From the NCBI GenBank assembly GCA_001829415.1, contig MIBE01000037.1:1-50305 (forward strand): a DNA stretch of 50,305 bases, written 5' to 3'. How positions within the stretch are numbered: the first letter of the stretch is position 1; the number at the start of each line of letters is the position of its first letter. The position numbers and the translations under genes were made by a program. The notes under the pieces are model-generated. The model searched no databases, had not been told where the DNA came from, and worked only from the letters and a program-made list of their open reading frames with translations. Below are positions 38,173 to 46,070 of the stretch, piece by piece. The stretch is from Spirochaetes bacterium GWF1_51_8 (lineage in GTDB: Bacteria; Spirochaetota; Brevinematia; Brevinematales; GWF1-51-8).

Positions 38173-39125
38173 GGATTGTTTTCTGGGGGAGTTCGGACTT
38201 TTCTTTACCCTCGCTGACCGCGTTATACGGCCGTCACCAGATATCGGCAATCGTCACCCAGCCCGACCATTGTATAGGCCGGGGCAATAAAGAATACCAC
38301 CGCACGCCGATGAAACTGTTCGCGCTCGAGAAACAAATCCCCTGCTTCCAGCCGGAGACCCTCAAGGACGGCGCTCTCCTCACGCACCTGACCGAACTCG
38401 CGCCCGACCTTTCGGTCATCGTCTCCTACGGCAAGATCATCCCGGACAGCCTGATCTATCTCCCTAAATACCACACAATCAACCTGCACGCATCGCTCCT
38501 GCCGAAATACCGGGGCGCGTCGCCGATCCAGTACGCGCTCCTTCACGGCGATACCGTCACGGGCAACACGGTGCAGTTTATCACCAAAGAACTCGACAAG
38601 GGCGACATCATCGTGAACGAACAAATCCCGATCGAACCCGGCGACGATTACCTGACTCTCACCGATAAACTCGGCCATTCCGGGGCGGGACTACTCCTCC
38701 GCGCACTCGAACAGATCGAATCGGGTAATTGCCCGCGTATCCCGCAGGAGCATTCGGAAGCCACCTATTGTAAGATTATCCGCCGCGAGGACGGCTTGGT
38801 CCGTTTCGAGGACGAGACCGCCGAGACTGTTTACGGCAAATCCCGTGCGTTTCACCCGTGGCCGGGCATATTCTGCGACTACGTCGAGCCGCATTCCCGA
38901 AAACAAATACGTGTTTCTTTTACGAAAATCGCAATTGATGATAAAATATTAGGTCAAAAAGGAACGGTACTGAAGGCGGACAGGGAAGGCCTCGTGATCG
39001 GATGTAAGGAAAAGTCGATCAGGGTCGAGGCGATCAAGCCCGCCGGAAAGAGCGAGATGAGCGCTTCGGCGTTCATCAACGGCTACAAACCGGTTCCGGG
39101 AAAAGTGTTTTCCCTGGCGGAATAA
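38169..39125 (+). CDS. fmt: methionyl-tRNA formyltransferase
   Basis: Formylates Met-tRNA(fMet) with 10-formyltetrahydrofolate. 318 residues. The N-terminal Rossmann-like domain starts RIVFWGSSDFSLPSL. The catalytic triad is Asn105 and His107 in INLHASLLPKYRGASPIQY and Asp144 in LDKGD. The C-terminal OB-like domain begins near residue 210 (RAFHPWPGIFCDY). Length and motifs are normal. It overlaps def by 4 nt. The PASTA-domain gene follows after 26 nt with its own AAGGAG. Confidence 0.96.
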   Translation: MRIVFWGSSDFSLPSLTALYGRHQISAIVTQPDHCIGRGNKEYHRTPMKLFALEKQIPCFQPETLKDGALLTHLTELAPDLSVIVSYGKIIPDSLIYLPKYHTINLHASLLPKYRGASPIQYALLHGDTVTGNTVQFITKELDKGDIIVNEQIPIEPGDDYLTLTDKLGHSGAGLLLRALEQIESGNCPRIPQEHSEATYCKIIRREDGLVRFEDETAETVYGKSRAFHPWPGIFCDYVEPHSRKQIRVSFTKIAIDDKILGQKGTVLKADREGLVIGCKEKSIRVEAIKPAGKSEMSASAFINGYKPVPGKVFSLAE

Positions 39126-39151
39126 ATCGATTTATTATTAAGGAGCTCCTC

Positions 39152-40219
39152 ATGGAGGGTAACAAGAAAATCGGATTCTTTCAGAGGCTTCTGATTAAAC
39201 TCAAGACTCCGACCGAGAATAAGCATACGGATATATATACCCGTTTCCTGCGTAAGATGTTCTTCTTCGCGGTGTTAGCCGGCGGGATCGCCATAGTGGT
39301 TGTGTTCGGCGTGCTCCTGCTGAAGAGTGTCGGCGCGCCTCTCGCGAAAGTCCCGTCCGTCATCGGGATGAACGTTGTCGACGCCGCACTCGCTCTCCAG
39401 GAACGCGGCCTCGTCGTCGAGATCGAGAAGAAATTCGATAAGTCCATCGACCGCTTCATCGTGATCGAGCAGTTCCCCAAACCCGGGATCACCGTGCGCG
39501 AAGACCGCGTGGTCAAGCTCCTTGTGAGCATGGGTAAGGACACCTTCATCGTGCCCGACCTGATCGGGATGAATAAGAACGAAGCGGAATCGATCCTCAA
39601 GCAAAACAAAATCTCTTATACTTTTAAAGTCATCCAGTCGAGCGAGTACCAGACGAACGTTGTTATCAGCCAGGACATCAAGGCCGGGCAGGAAGTCGAG
39701 CGTTTCGTGAAACTCCAGCTTCTTGTCAATTCCGATGTGAAGAAGGACGAGTACAGGGTCGCCGACTTCTCCAAACAGCCTCTCGAGATCGCGGTGAAGG
39801 ACATATTCGACGCGGGCGTAGTGCCCAAGCTCGAAAAGGTGGTCACCGACCTGACCGAAGAGGACGGGCTTGTGCTCGGGCAGGATATTCCGCCGAACTC
39901 CGTGATCAAGAAGAACTCCGCGCTCACTCTGAAAGTCGGGGTCTACGGTAAGGACGATATGGAGAAGGCGAAGTACTCCTATCATATCTTCCGTTATTAC
40001 CTGACCAAGTCCGCGATACCCGACCTCGGGACGGGCGCTTCCGCGGGGCCGTCGGCCGCGATCAAAATCACGATCGACGACGAACTCAACAGCGAGCGCG
40101 AGATCATGAATATGCCGATCGAGTACAATAGCTGGATCGTGCTGACCTTCAAGTCGTTCGGAAAAACCTCGCTCTTCCTGACCGGGAACAACACATTCCT
40201 GCGTGAGGAAAAGTACTGA
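39152..40219 (+). CDS. membrane-anchored PASTA-domain protein
   Basis: 355 residues. A cytoplasmic N-terminus of about 34 residues, one membrane segment (MFFFAVLAGGIAIVVVFGVL, about 31-50), then three PASTA units of about 68 residues each (VPSVIGMNVVDAALALQERG; VPDLIGMNKNEAESILKQNK; a divergent third starting VADFSKQPLEIAVKD). A C-terminal domain of about 100 residues with no recognised match follows. PASTA domains bind peptidoglycan or its precursors. There is no Ser/Thr kinase or transpeptidase domain, so this is a stand-alone form like those I recall near fmt in spirochaetes. RBS AAGGAG. rpe starts 13 nt after the stop. Confidence 0.85.
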   Translation: MEGNKKIGFFQRLLIKLKTPTENKHTDIYTRFLRKMFFFAVLAGGIAIVVVFGVLLLKSVGAPLAKVPSVIGMNVVDAALALQERGLVVEIEKKFDKSIDRFIVIEQFPKPGITVREDRVVKLLVSMGKDTFIVPDLIGMNKNEAESILKQNKISYTFKVIQSSEYQTNVVISQDIKAGQEVERFVKLQLLVNSDVKKDEYRVADFSKQPLEIAVKDIFDAGVVPKLEKVVTDLTEEDGLVLGQDIPPNSVIKKNSALTLKVGVYGKDDMEKAKYSYHIFRYYLTKSAIPDLGTGASAGPSAAIKITIDDELNSEREIMNMPIEYNSWIVLTFKSFGKTSLFLTGNNTFLREEKY

Positions 40220-40232
40220 TAACGGGATAATT

Positions 40233-40883
40233 ATGCCGAGAGTAAAGGTCGCCCCATCCATCTTCGCCGCGGATTTCGCCGATATGCCCGGCGCGTTCAG
40301 GCTATTGCACGACGCCGGCGCGGACTGTGTGCATTACGACGTGATGGACGGCCGTTTTGTCCCGAACATCTCGTTCGGCCCGAAGTTTATCGAAGATGTC
40401 TCGGCGAAAACGGAAATCCCGGGCGACACTCACCTCATGATCGATCTTTCCCCGGGAATAGACGCTTATCTCGGGCAGAAGCCAAGTTATATTACCGTCC
40501 ATTACGAAGCATCCGCCGAAGGCCCGGATAAATATATCGATATGATCACGCGCGCGGGAAAGACCGCCGGGATTTCGATCAAGCCGGGTACGTCCCCGGA
40601 AACGCTCGCGCCCTATCTCGACCGGATCGGTCTCATTCTCATTATGAGCGTCGAGCCGGGTTTCTCCGGGCAGAAATTTATGCCCGCGTCCCTCGGCAGA
40701 ATCGAGACCGTAAGGAAAATGATCGGCGGGCGCGACATCCTGTTACAGGTGGACGGCGGCGTCTGCCGCGAGAACTACCGTGACGTAATCGCCGCGGGCG
40801 CGGATTTTATCGTGATCGGGTCGGCCTTTTTTAAGGACAAAGACCCCGCCGGATGGGTGAATGAAATCCATCTTATCGGATAA
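40233..40883 (+). CDS. rpe: ribulose-phosphate 3-epimerase
   Basis: Interconverts ribulose-5-phosphate and xylulose-5-phosphate in the pentose phosphate pathway. 216 residues, a TIM barrel. Motifs: APSIFAADF, HYDVMDGRFVPNISFGP (metal-binding His and catalytic Asp), THLMI, MSVEPGFSGQKF (phosphate and catalytic loop) and VDGGV with the second catalytic Asp. The ATG at 40233 was chosen because MPRVKVAPSIF is the family start; the in-frame ATG at 40203 lies within the PASTA gene. SD is weak, so translation may be coupled. Confidence 0.95.
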   Translation: MPRVKVAPSIFAADFADMPGAFRLLHDAGADCVHYDVMDGRFVPNISFGPKFIEDVSAKTEIPGDTHLMIDLSPGIDAYLGQKPSYITVHYEASAEGPDKYIDMITRAGKTAGISIKPGTSPETLAPYLDRIGLILIMSVEPGFSGQKFMPASLGRIETVRKMIGGRDILLQVDGGVCRENYRDVIAAGADFIVIGSAFFKDKDPAGWVNEIHLIG

Positions 40884-41191
40884 AATTATTGTCACTTTTT
40901 AATACTGGGTTAAAAAAGTACCGTTGGGGCTTGATGACGAACTTGGTAAAAGCAGGGGTTTTCTGTCACTGCGGGACGTGGAGCGTCGAAGCAGTCTATA
41001 TAAAAACTTATAAAATAATGAGATAGATTGCTTTGGCTGTGGTTCGGCCTGTCTCCTTCTCCGAAGGAGAAGGCAGGCAAGCTCACCATGACAGCCTAGC
41101 AATGAAAAATGACTTAGTCAACAGACTATTAGCTGAATTTTTTAGCGTTTTATATCATCTGTAAATATAGTTTTGATTTAGGGATATCCTT
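40884..41191. other. 308-nt gap made of dispersed repeats
   Basis: No gene. Most of it is the repeat copy at 40925-41122, followed by an A+T-rich stretch (41123-41191) that should hold the promoter of the patatin-like gene, though I see no good pair of boxes. Confidence 0.6.
40925..41122. repeat. dispersed palindromic repeat with a nested 30-bp insertion
   Basis: Left half TTGATGACGAAC, CTGTCACTGC, GAAGCAGTCTAT is matched in reverse by ATAGATTGCTT, AGCAATGA and GACTTAGTCAAC, so it is a relative of the 485-658 element. In its right half, GGTTCGGC and AAGCTCACCATGAC are contiguous in other copies, but here 30 nt (41049-41078) separate them. The insert contains the hairpin CTTCTCCGAAGGAGAAG, and GGC is repeated at the junction. 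Confidence 0.6.
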
Positions 41192-42127
41192 ATGGGATTG
41201 TTTCGCGACCTTCGTATCCACCAGATCAAGCGGCGCATCCTGAACGACGGGATAGCGGTCGCGCTCGGCTCGGGCGGTTTCAAGGGCTTCTTTCATATCG
41301 GCGTATTTGCCGCGTTGGAACTGCTGAAAATCCCCATCAGGCGGATCGCCGGAACAAGCGCGGGGGCGATAGTCGGCGCCGCGTATGCCGCAGGTATCCC
41401 TCTCGACGACATCATCGATTTCGCGGTCACCTTCAATATGGGCAGCGTGCTCAATCTCGGAAACCCCGTGCTCCCCGGCAGCGGTATCCTAAAAGCGAGC
41501 GGCGCGGTCGATTTTCTCCGTAAGGCACTGAAATCAAGTGAATTCCGCGATATGAAAATCCCCCTTTCGATCATCGCAACCGATATTATTACCGCCGAAC
41601 GGATCGTACTCGAAGAGGGCGACGTCTCGATGGCAGTCCGCGCAAGCGTTTCCGTGCCCGCGATATTCGAGCCGATCATTATCGGAAACAGGGTGCTTGT
41701 CGACGGCGGCATCACCGAAAACGTCCCCGTCGCGACATTGCGCTCCCGTTGGAAAGGGATCGTGTTCGCGTCCTCGCTCACCCCGCCGTTAAGCTATCCC
41801 AACGATATCCAAATCAAGAAGAATAAAAAGACCATGCTGGCGTTCCTGAAGACGATCCCCGTTTTCCAGGATGTTCCGTGGGTGAAAGAGTACGAATCCC
41901 CGAGCGTGGATTCCAACTGGGCGGCGATCCTCATCCGCGCATGGGATATCATGGCTTACGAGACCTATAAGATATATATTCAGAAGCACCCCCCGGACTT
42001 GATCGTGACAATCGATTCGGAATGCAATCCGGGGATGAACGATATCAACGAGGCTGGGATCAGGAAGATGATCAACCTCGGGCGGGAAAAAACACTCCGG
42101 TGTTTTCAGGCTTACGGGATAGAATAG
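41192..42127 (+). CDS. patatin-like phospholipase (RssA-type)
   Basis: 311-residue serine lipid acyl hydrolase. The oxyanion motif is GSGGFKG (26-32), the nucleophile elbow GTSAG with Ser56, and the catalytic Asp171 in VDGGI, so the Ser-Asp dyad is complete. No signal peptide; it is of the RssA/YchK type, probably cytoplasmic. The C-terminal 100 residues (after KGIVFASSLTPPL) are less typical. SD AGGGA. The subtilase gene follows after 16 nt, so the two may share a transcript. Substrate presumably phospholipid or lysophospholipid. Confidence 0.88.
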   Translation: MGLFRDLRIHQIKRRILNDGIAVALGSGGFKGFFHIGVFAALELLKIPIRRIAGTSAGAIVGAAYAAGIPLDDIIDFAVTFNMGSVLNLGNPVLPGSGILKASGAVDFLRKALKSSEFRDMKIPLSIIATDIITAERIVLEEGDVSMAVRASVSVPAIFEPIIIGNRVLVDGGITENVPVATLRSRWKGIVFASSLTPPLSYPNDIQIKKNKKTMLAFLKTIPVFQDVPWVKEYESPSVDSNWAAILIRAWDIMAYETYKIYIQKHPPDLIVTIDSECNPGMNDINEAGIRKMINLGREKTLRCFQAYGIE

Positions 42128-42143
42128 AATACAGGAGGCGGTT

Positions 42144-44240
42144 TTGAAGAAAATAATCCTTTTCGCGATAATATTCCTGCCGGTGGGGCTTTTCCCTGCG
42201 GCGATGAACCTCGAGACGAAACAGGTCATCGGGATGCAGAAGGGGATGATCGACGTGCCGGTCAAGGGCGGCCCGGGCTTCCACCTGCTCTCCAAAAACG
42301 GGACATTGCCCGACAAGGTGCTCGTGCTGGTCAAGGGCGATCCCGCCGCCGTACTGAAATGGGGCGGTACGGTTCAGCCGTCGGCGGGGGAATACTTCAC
42401 CGCCATGATCCCGTTGAACGCCCTCGAGAATGTCGGGAACGAGCCCGGGGTAAAAGCGATGCTGATGGGCAGTCAGGTACAGACCTATCTCGACCTCGCG
42501 CGGAATACGATGAGCGCGGACAGCGTGCACGCCGCCGGATACACCGGTAACGACGTGATCGTCGGGATAGTCGACACCGGGATCGATGTCGCCCACCCGG
42601 ACTTCCTCACCGAATACGGCCTCTCGCGCATCCTCTATATCTGGGACCAAAACTCGCTCTCCGGCCCCTCGCCCCAGGGTTTCGGCTACGGCAAGGAATG
42701 GAAAAAATCCGATATCGATAAAGGGATTTGCGACGTCACCGACCCCAACCTTCATGGCACACATGTGGCCGGGATAGCGGCGGGTAACGGCTCGATGTCG
42801 CAGGGGAAGTACAAGGGCGTCGCGCCATCGGCGAATATCATCTTTGTCTGTCTGAACTTTTACTCGAGCGCGGGCATCCTCGACGGTATCAACTATATCC
42901 TCTGGCGGGCGGAACAGCTCGGCAAGCCGTGCGTGATCAACCTCAGTATCGGTTTCCATTCCGGCACTCATACCGCGTCCGATCCCTACAACGCGTATGT
43001 CGACGAACTCCTCGACTACTACGGCCATGACGGCAAAATCATTGTTTGGGCCGCCGGTAACGAGGGCGACGAGAATATCCACACGACGAATACGATCAAA
43101 CCCCTGCTCAATTCCGCGATCAACGTCACGGTCAGCGGCAGCGATGGCATCGTCCAGTTAGTATTCTGTTATTCCAATGACTCGCTCGTACCGTTCGCCC
43201 TGGTCAACCCGTTGGGAACGACGAACATCAATTTCACGACGAACTCTAATCCCTATCATAACAACTGGCCGTACAGCCAGGACAAATACACCGGCGACAA
43301 TATCCATATGCTCCAGATCAATCTCCGGAACGTCACCCCCGGGACGTGGAAGGTCGTGTTCCAAAGCGGCGCGGTCGACACAGACACGGCGGTGCATGGG
43401 TATATCGCGAATTCGTACGCGCAGAGTCAGTTCGTACTGCCGGTATCCGCCGGAACGATCTCGACCCTCGCCGCGCAGAAAGACGCGATCAGCGTAGGCG
43501 CGCTTGTCACGAAGACGCTTGTCACGAACTACGCCGGACTGGAATACGAGGACTCCAACCTCGTGCTGAAGGATATCGCGTACTTCTCGGGCATCGGGCC
43601 GTCGGCGGACGGACAGGAGAAACCGGAGATCTGCGCGCCGGGGGCTTTGATCGTCTCGGTGCTGTCGGCTACCGGGGCTCCCGATCCGGGCGACTCGAAG
43701 GTGAATAACTATTACCATGCGATGGAAGGCACGAGCATGGCCGCGCCCGCGCTTACCGGGATGATCGCGCTCCTTCTGGAAAAGGAGCCGTCGCTGACTG
43801 TCGATCAGGTCAGAACGCTCATCATCAACTCCGCCGTCTCGAGCGCGCCGTATAAGACCGCCGGGACATGGGACGGGCAGTTCGGCTACGGAGTAGCAAA
43901 TCTCGCGCAGATGCTTTCTGTCGAGCCGTCGACACCGCTTCTCGATATCAAAATAGTCAACAATGTACTGAACTTCAATAAAGTGACCGACGCGTTCACG
44001 ACCGTACAGTTCCGCGCGAACTCTTCGCAAATCGACCAGAGTTTTTCGATATATGTCTACGATCAATCGGGGAATTTGATAAAAAACCTCGGTGAAGGTA
44101 TAATCAATGGAGTTGAGGTATTAAAATATGATTGGGACGGAAGCGATGTCACCGGACGGAAAGTTTCAGCGGGGGTCTACTTTATCACGGTTGTTACCGG
44201 CAATGAAAGTACCCGTTATCCTGTGCTTGTTGTTTTTTAG
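42144..44240 (+). CDS. exported subtilisin-family (S8) serine protease with FlgD-like C-terminal domain
   Basis: 698 residues. TTG start at 42144 after AGGAGG. Signal peptide MKKIILFAIIFLPVGLFPAA, then a propeptide-like region (25-125). The catalytic triad of the S8 family is complete: Asp144 (IVDTGID), His207 (LHGTHVAG) and Ser531 (GTSMAAP). A C-terminal-protease inserted domain of about 170 residues separates His and Ser. The last 90 residues end with a FlgD Ig-like unit (VYDQSGNLIKNLG; LKYDWDGSDVTGRKVSAGVY), as on many secreted proteins. It overlaps the next gene by 38 nt. Probably acts outside the cytoplasm. Confidence 0.9.
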   Translation: MKKIILFAIIFLPVGLFPAAMNLETKQVIGMQKGMIDVPVKGGPGFHLLSKNGTLPDKVLVLVKGDPAAVLKWGGTVQPSAGEYFTAMIPLNALENVGNEPGVKAMLMGSQVQTYLDLARNTMSADSVHAAGYTGNDVIVGIVDTGIDVAHPDFLTEYGLSRILYIWDQNSLSGPSPQGFGYGKEWKKSDIDKGICDVTDPNLHGTHVAGIAAGNGSMSQGKYKGVAPSANIIFVCLNFYSSAGILDGINYILWRAEQLGKPCVINLSIGFHSGTHTASDPYNAYVDELLDYYGHDGKIIVWAAGNEGDENIHTTNTIKPLLNSAINVTVSGSDGIVQLVFCYSNDSLVPFALVNPLGTTNINFTTNSNPYHNNWPYSQDKYTGDNIHMLQINLRNVTPGTWKVVFQSGAVDTDTAVHGYIANSYAQSQFVLPVSAGTISTLAAQKDAISVGALVTKTLVTNYAGLEYEDSNLVLKDIAYFSGIGPSADGQEKPEICAPGALIVSVLSATGAPDPGDSKVNNYYHAMEGTSMAAPALTGMIALLLEKEPSLTVDQVRTLIINSAVSSAPYKTAGTWDGQFGYGVANLAQMLSVEPSTPLLDIKIVNNVLNFNKVTDAFTTVQFRANSSQIDQSFSIYVYDQSGNLIKNLGEGIINGVEVLKYDWDGSDVTGRKVSAGVYFITVVTGNESTRYPVLVVF

Positions 44241-45024
44241 CGTATTCAATTCCGCGTTCGGACTTTTTTCCAGCGAGCTCTTCTACGCCAAAACCGCCTA
44301 CACCGAGGCGCTCGGCGGAGTATATTTCATCGAGGCATCGAAGGACTGGGAGAACAAACACTCCCATTTCCAGTTCGACACGTCATACATCTCACAGCTG
44401 ATGATGCGCGATATGTTCACATTAAAGGGCGTCCTTTATCCTGTGGATGTCGCGCTCGATATGCTCTTTATCCCCGGGTTTGACGAGATCGACGACACCG
44501 GTACCGTCCAGACTATTTTCCCGTTCGCGCTCACAGCCCGGGTGCAGGGTTATATAATAAGGAACCCGGTATTTACCTTCCGGCTCGGCGGGTTTATCGG
44601 CGCGGAAAGCGTCGGCAGTTTCGGCGGACATCCCGCGTTCGGCCTCCACGCGCTCGTCAGTTGGACATTCACTCCCGGCGTGACCTTCGGGATCACGGGC
44701 GGCGGTAACGATATGAACGTCACCCTCGTCCAGGCGGGATTCGAATTCGACCTTGTCTACCTTAAGCTCTATCCCTCGTTCGACCTGAACGGGATCAATA
44801 AATCGGTCAAGCTCGGTGCGTCCGTACCAATCACCCCGGATTTTACCGCGCTCGGCGGCTGCACCTACTCGTTGGACTATAACGGGTGGAACTTCAATGT
44901 CGGGCTCGACCTGACCGAGGTACCGCTTTTCGGGCTATCGAGCCGTATCGGGACGGCGTTCTCGTACAATCTCGCCGCCGGAGTCACATTCCAGCTCAGC
45001 CTGGGATTGGCGCTGGGCGCATAG
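44203..45024 (+). CDS. predicted outer-membrane beta-barrel protein
   Basis: 273 residues. The ATG at 44203 begins a Sec signal (MKVPVILCLLFFSVFNSAFG); earlier in-frame starts at 44128 and 44146 add a non-signal extension, so I chose 44203 although its SD is weak. The mature part is beta-rich with alternating hydrophobic residues and Gly-rich turns (FRLGGFIGAESVGSFGGHPA; FGITGGGNDMNVTLVQAGFE), typical of outer-membrane strands. It ends LSLGLALGA without a terminal Phe. It overlaps the protease gene by 38 nt, so the two are probably coupled; the barrel could be a cofactor or substrate. Function unknown. Confidence 0.65.
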   Translation: MKVPVILCLLFFSVFNSAFGLFSSELFYAKTAYTEALGGVYFIEASKDWENKHSHFQFDTSYISQLMMRDMFTLKGVLYPVDVALDMLFIPGFDEIDDTGTVQTIFPFALTARVQGYIIRNPVFTFRLGGFIGAESVGSFGGHPAFGLHALVSWTFTPGVTFGITGGGNDMNVTLVQAGFEFDLVYLKLYPSFDLNGINKSVKLGASVPITPDFTALGGCTYSLDYNGWNFNVGLDLTEVPLFGLSSRIGTAFSYNLAAGVTFQLSLGLALGA

Positions 45025-45035
45025 GGGGACGCGCG

Positions 45036-45980
45036 ATGATAGTCACGGTCACCCTCAACCCGGCGATAGATAAGTACGGCGAAGCGGAAGAAGTCCGGCC
45101 CGATGAAGTGATGCGCCTTGCCGACGTCGCCTACGAAGCGGGCGGCAAGGGGATCAACGTCTCCCGCGTGCTGAACCGTTTCGGTATCGAAAACACCGCC
45201 CTCTTTTTCCGCGGCGGACAGCTCGGCGGATTGTTCTCCCAGCTCCTCGAAGAGGAACAGATCAAGCATGAGTTCATTCCCGTGATCGGGAACACTCGTC
45301 TCAACTATACGGTCTTCGACAGGAAGCACCAGTCGGTTTATAAATTCAACGACCCCGGCCCGTTACCCGACGACGACGAGATCGAAAAAATGCTCGCGCT
45401 GATTCGTTCCTACGCCAAGAAGGACACGACCTTCATCTTCTCCGGAATCGTCCCGCCCAATTCCCCGTCGGATATCTATGCCTATTTCATCAACGAGATC
45501 AAGGACGAGTGCCATAAAATCCTTCTGGACACCGAGGGTGAAATCCTGCTCGACACGATCGCGCTTTGCCGCCCGGACTTCGTGAAACCGAACCAAAAGG
45601 AAGCGGAAAAGATTTACGGGAAACCGCTCAAGACCGATGCCGACTATATCGCGGCATTGGCCCGGCTCGAGGAACGGGTCCCATGCCCGGTGATCTCGGC
45701 GGGACCTTGGGGTATTTATATCAAATCGTGCGACGACGGAAAGTACTACAATGTCAGCGCGCCGCATGTGGACGCGATCTCGACGGTGGGCGCGGGCGAC
45801 GCGTTTGTCGCCGGGTTTATGTTGAGCCTAATCGAGGAAGAGAAACCTATGATCGAAGCCGCCCGGATGGGCGTAGCGTGCGGGACGGCGTCCGCGCTCG
45901 TTCCCGGCACCGGCCTGTGCTACCCGAAGGACGTGATCGATATTCTGGATCAGGTGAAGGTGAGGGAAGTGAGAAGTTGA
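45036..45980 (+). CDS. PfkB-family sugar kinase (1-phosphofructokinase-like)
   Basis: 314 residues, ribokinase fold. Motifs: TVTLNPAID at the start (typical of 1-phosphofructokinase/tagatose-6-phosphate kinase), GGKGINVSRVL (36-46), FSGIVPPNSP, and VGAGDAFVAGF with catalytic Asp255 near the C-terminus. So it phosphorylates a sugar phosphate with ATP, most likely fructose-1-phosphate. ATG 45036 after AGGGGGA. The final residues KVREVRS and the stop come from the GTGAAAAGT-type repeat that follows, so the repeat has rewritten the C-terminus. It starts 11 nt after the barrel gene. A link to the EIIA-fused permeases is not shown. Confidence 0.88.
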   Translation: MIVTVTLNPAIDKYGEAEEVRPDEVMRLADVAYEAGGKGINVSRVLNRFGIENTALFFRGGQLGGLFSQLLEEEQIKHEFIPVIGNTRLNYTVFDRKHQSVYKFNDPGPLPDDDEIEKMLALIRSYAKKDTTFIFSGIVPPNSPSDIYAYFINEIKDECHKILLDTEGEILLDTIALCRPDFVKPNQKEAEKIYGKPLKTDADYIAALARLEERVPCPVISAGPWGIYIKSCDDGKYYNVSAPHVDAISTVGAGDAFVAGFMLSLIEEEKPMIEAARMGVACGTASALVPGTGLCYPKDVIDILDQVKVREVRS

Positions 45981-46030
45981 AAGTATAAAGTGAAAAGTGA
46001 AAAGTGGAAAGTGGAAAGTGAGAAGTAGAA
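45957..46030. repeat. tandem GTGAAAAGT-type repeat at the kinase 3' end
   Basis: About ten imperfect units of GTGAAAA/GTGGAAA/GTGAGAA with period seven to ten nt, starting inside the last codons of the sugar kinase gene. Reverse-oriented relative at 31067-31102. Confidence 0.7.
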
Positions 46031-46070
46031 AGGCAAAGCCGGAAGAATTCATATAACCCGAAATACTTTC

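Noticed and set aside
39275-40261. Long minus-strand frame opposite the PASTA gene
   Set aside because: Shadow of the PASTA gene; no start signal and atypical composition.
42072-43082. Long minus-strand frame opposite the patatin and subtilase genes
   Set aside because: Antisense to the catalytic core of the S8 protease; no family features and a low-complexity charged composition.
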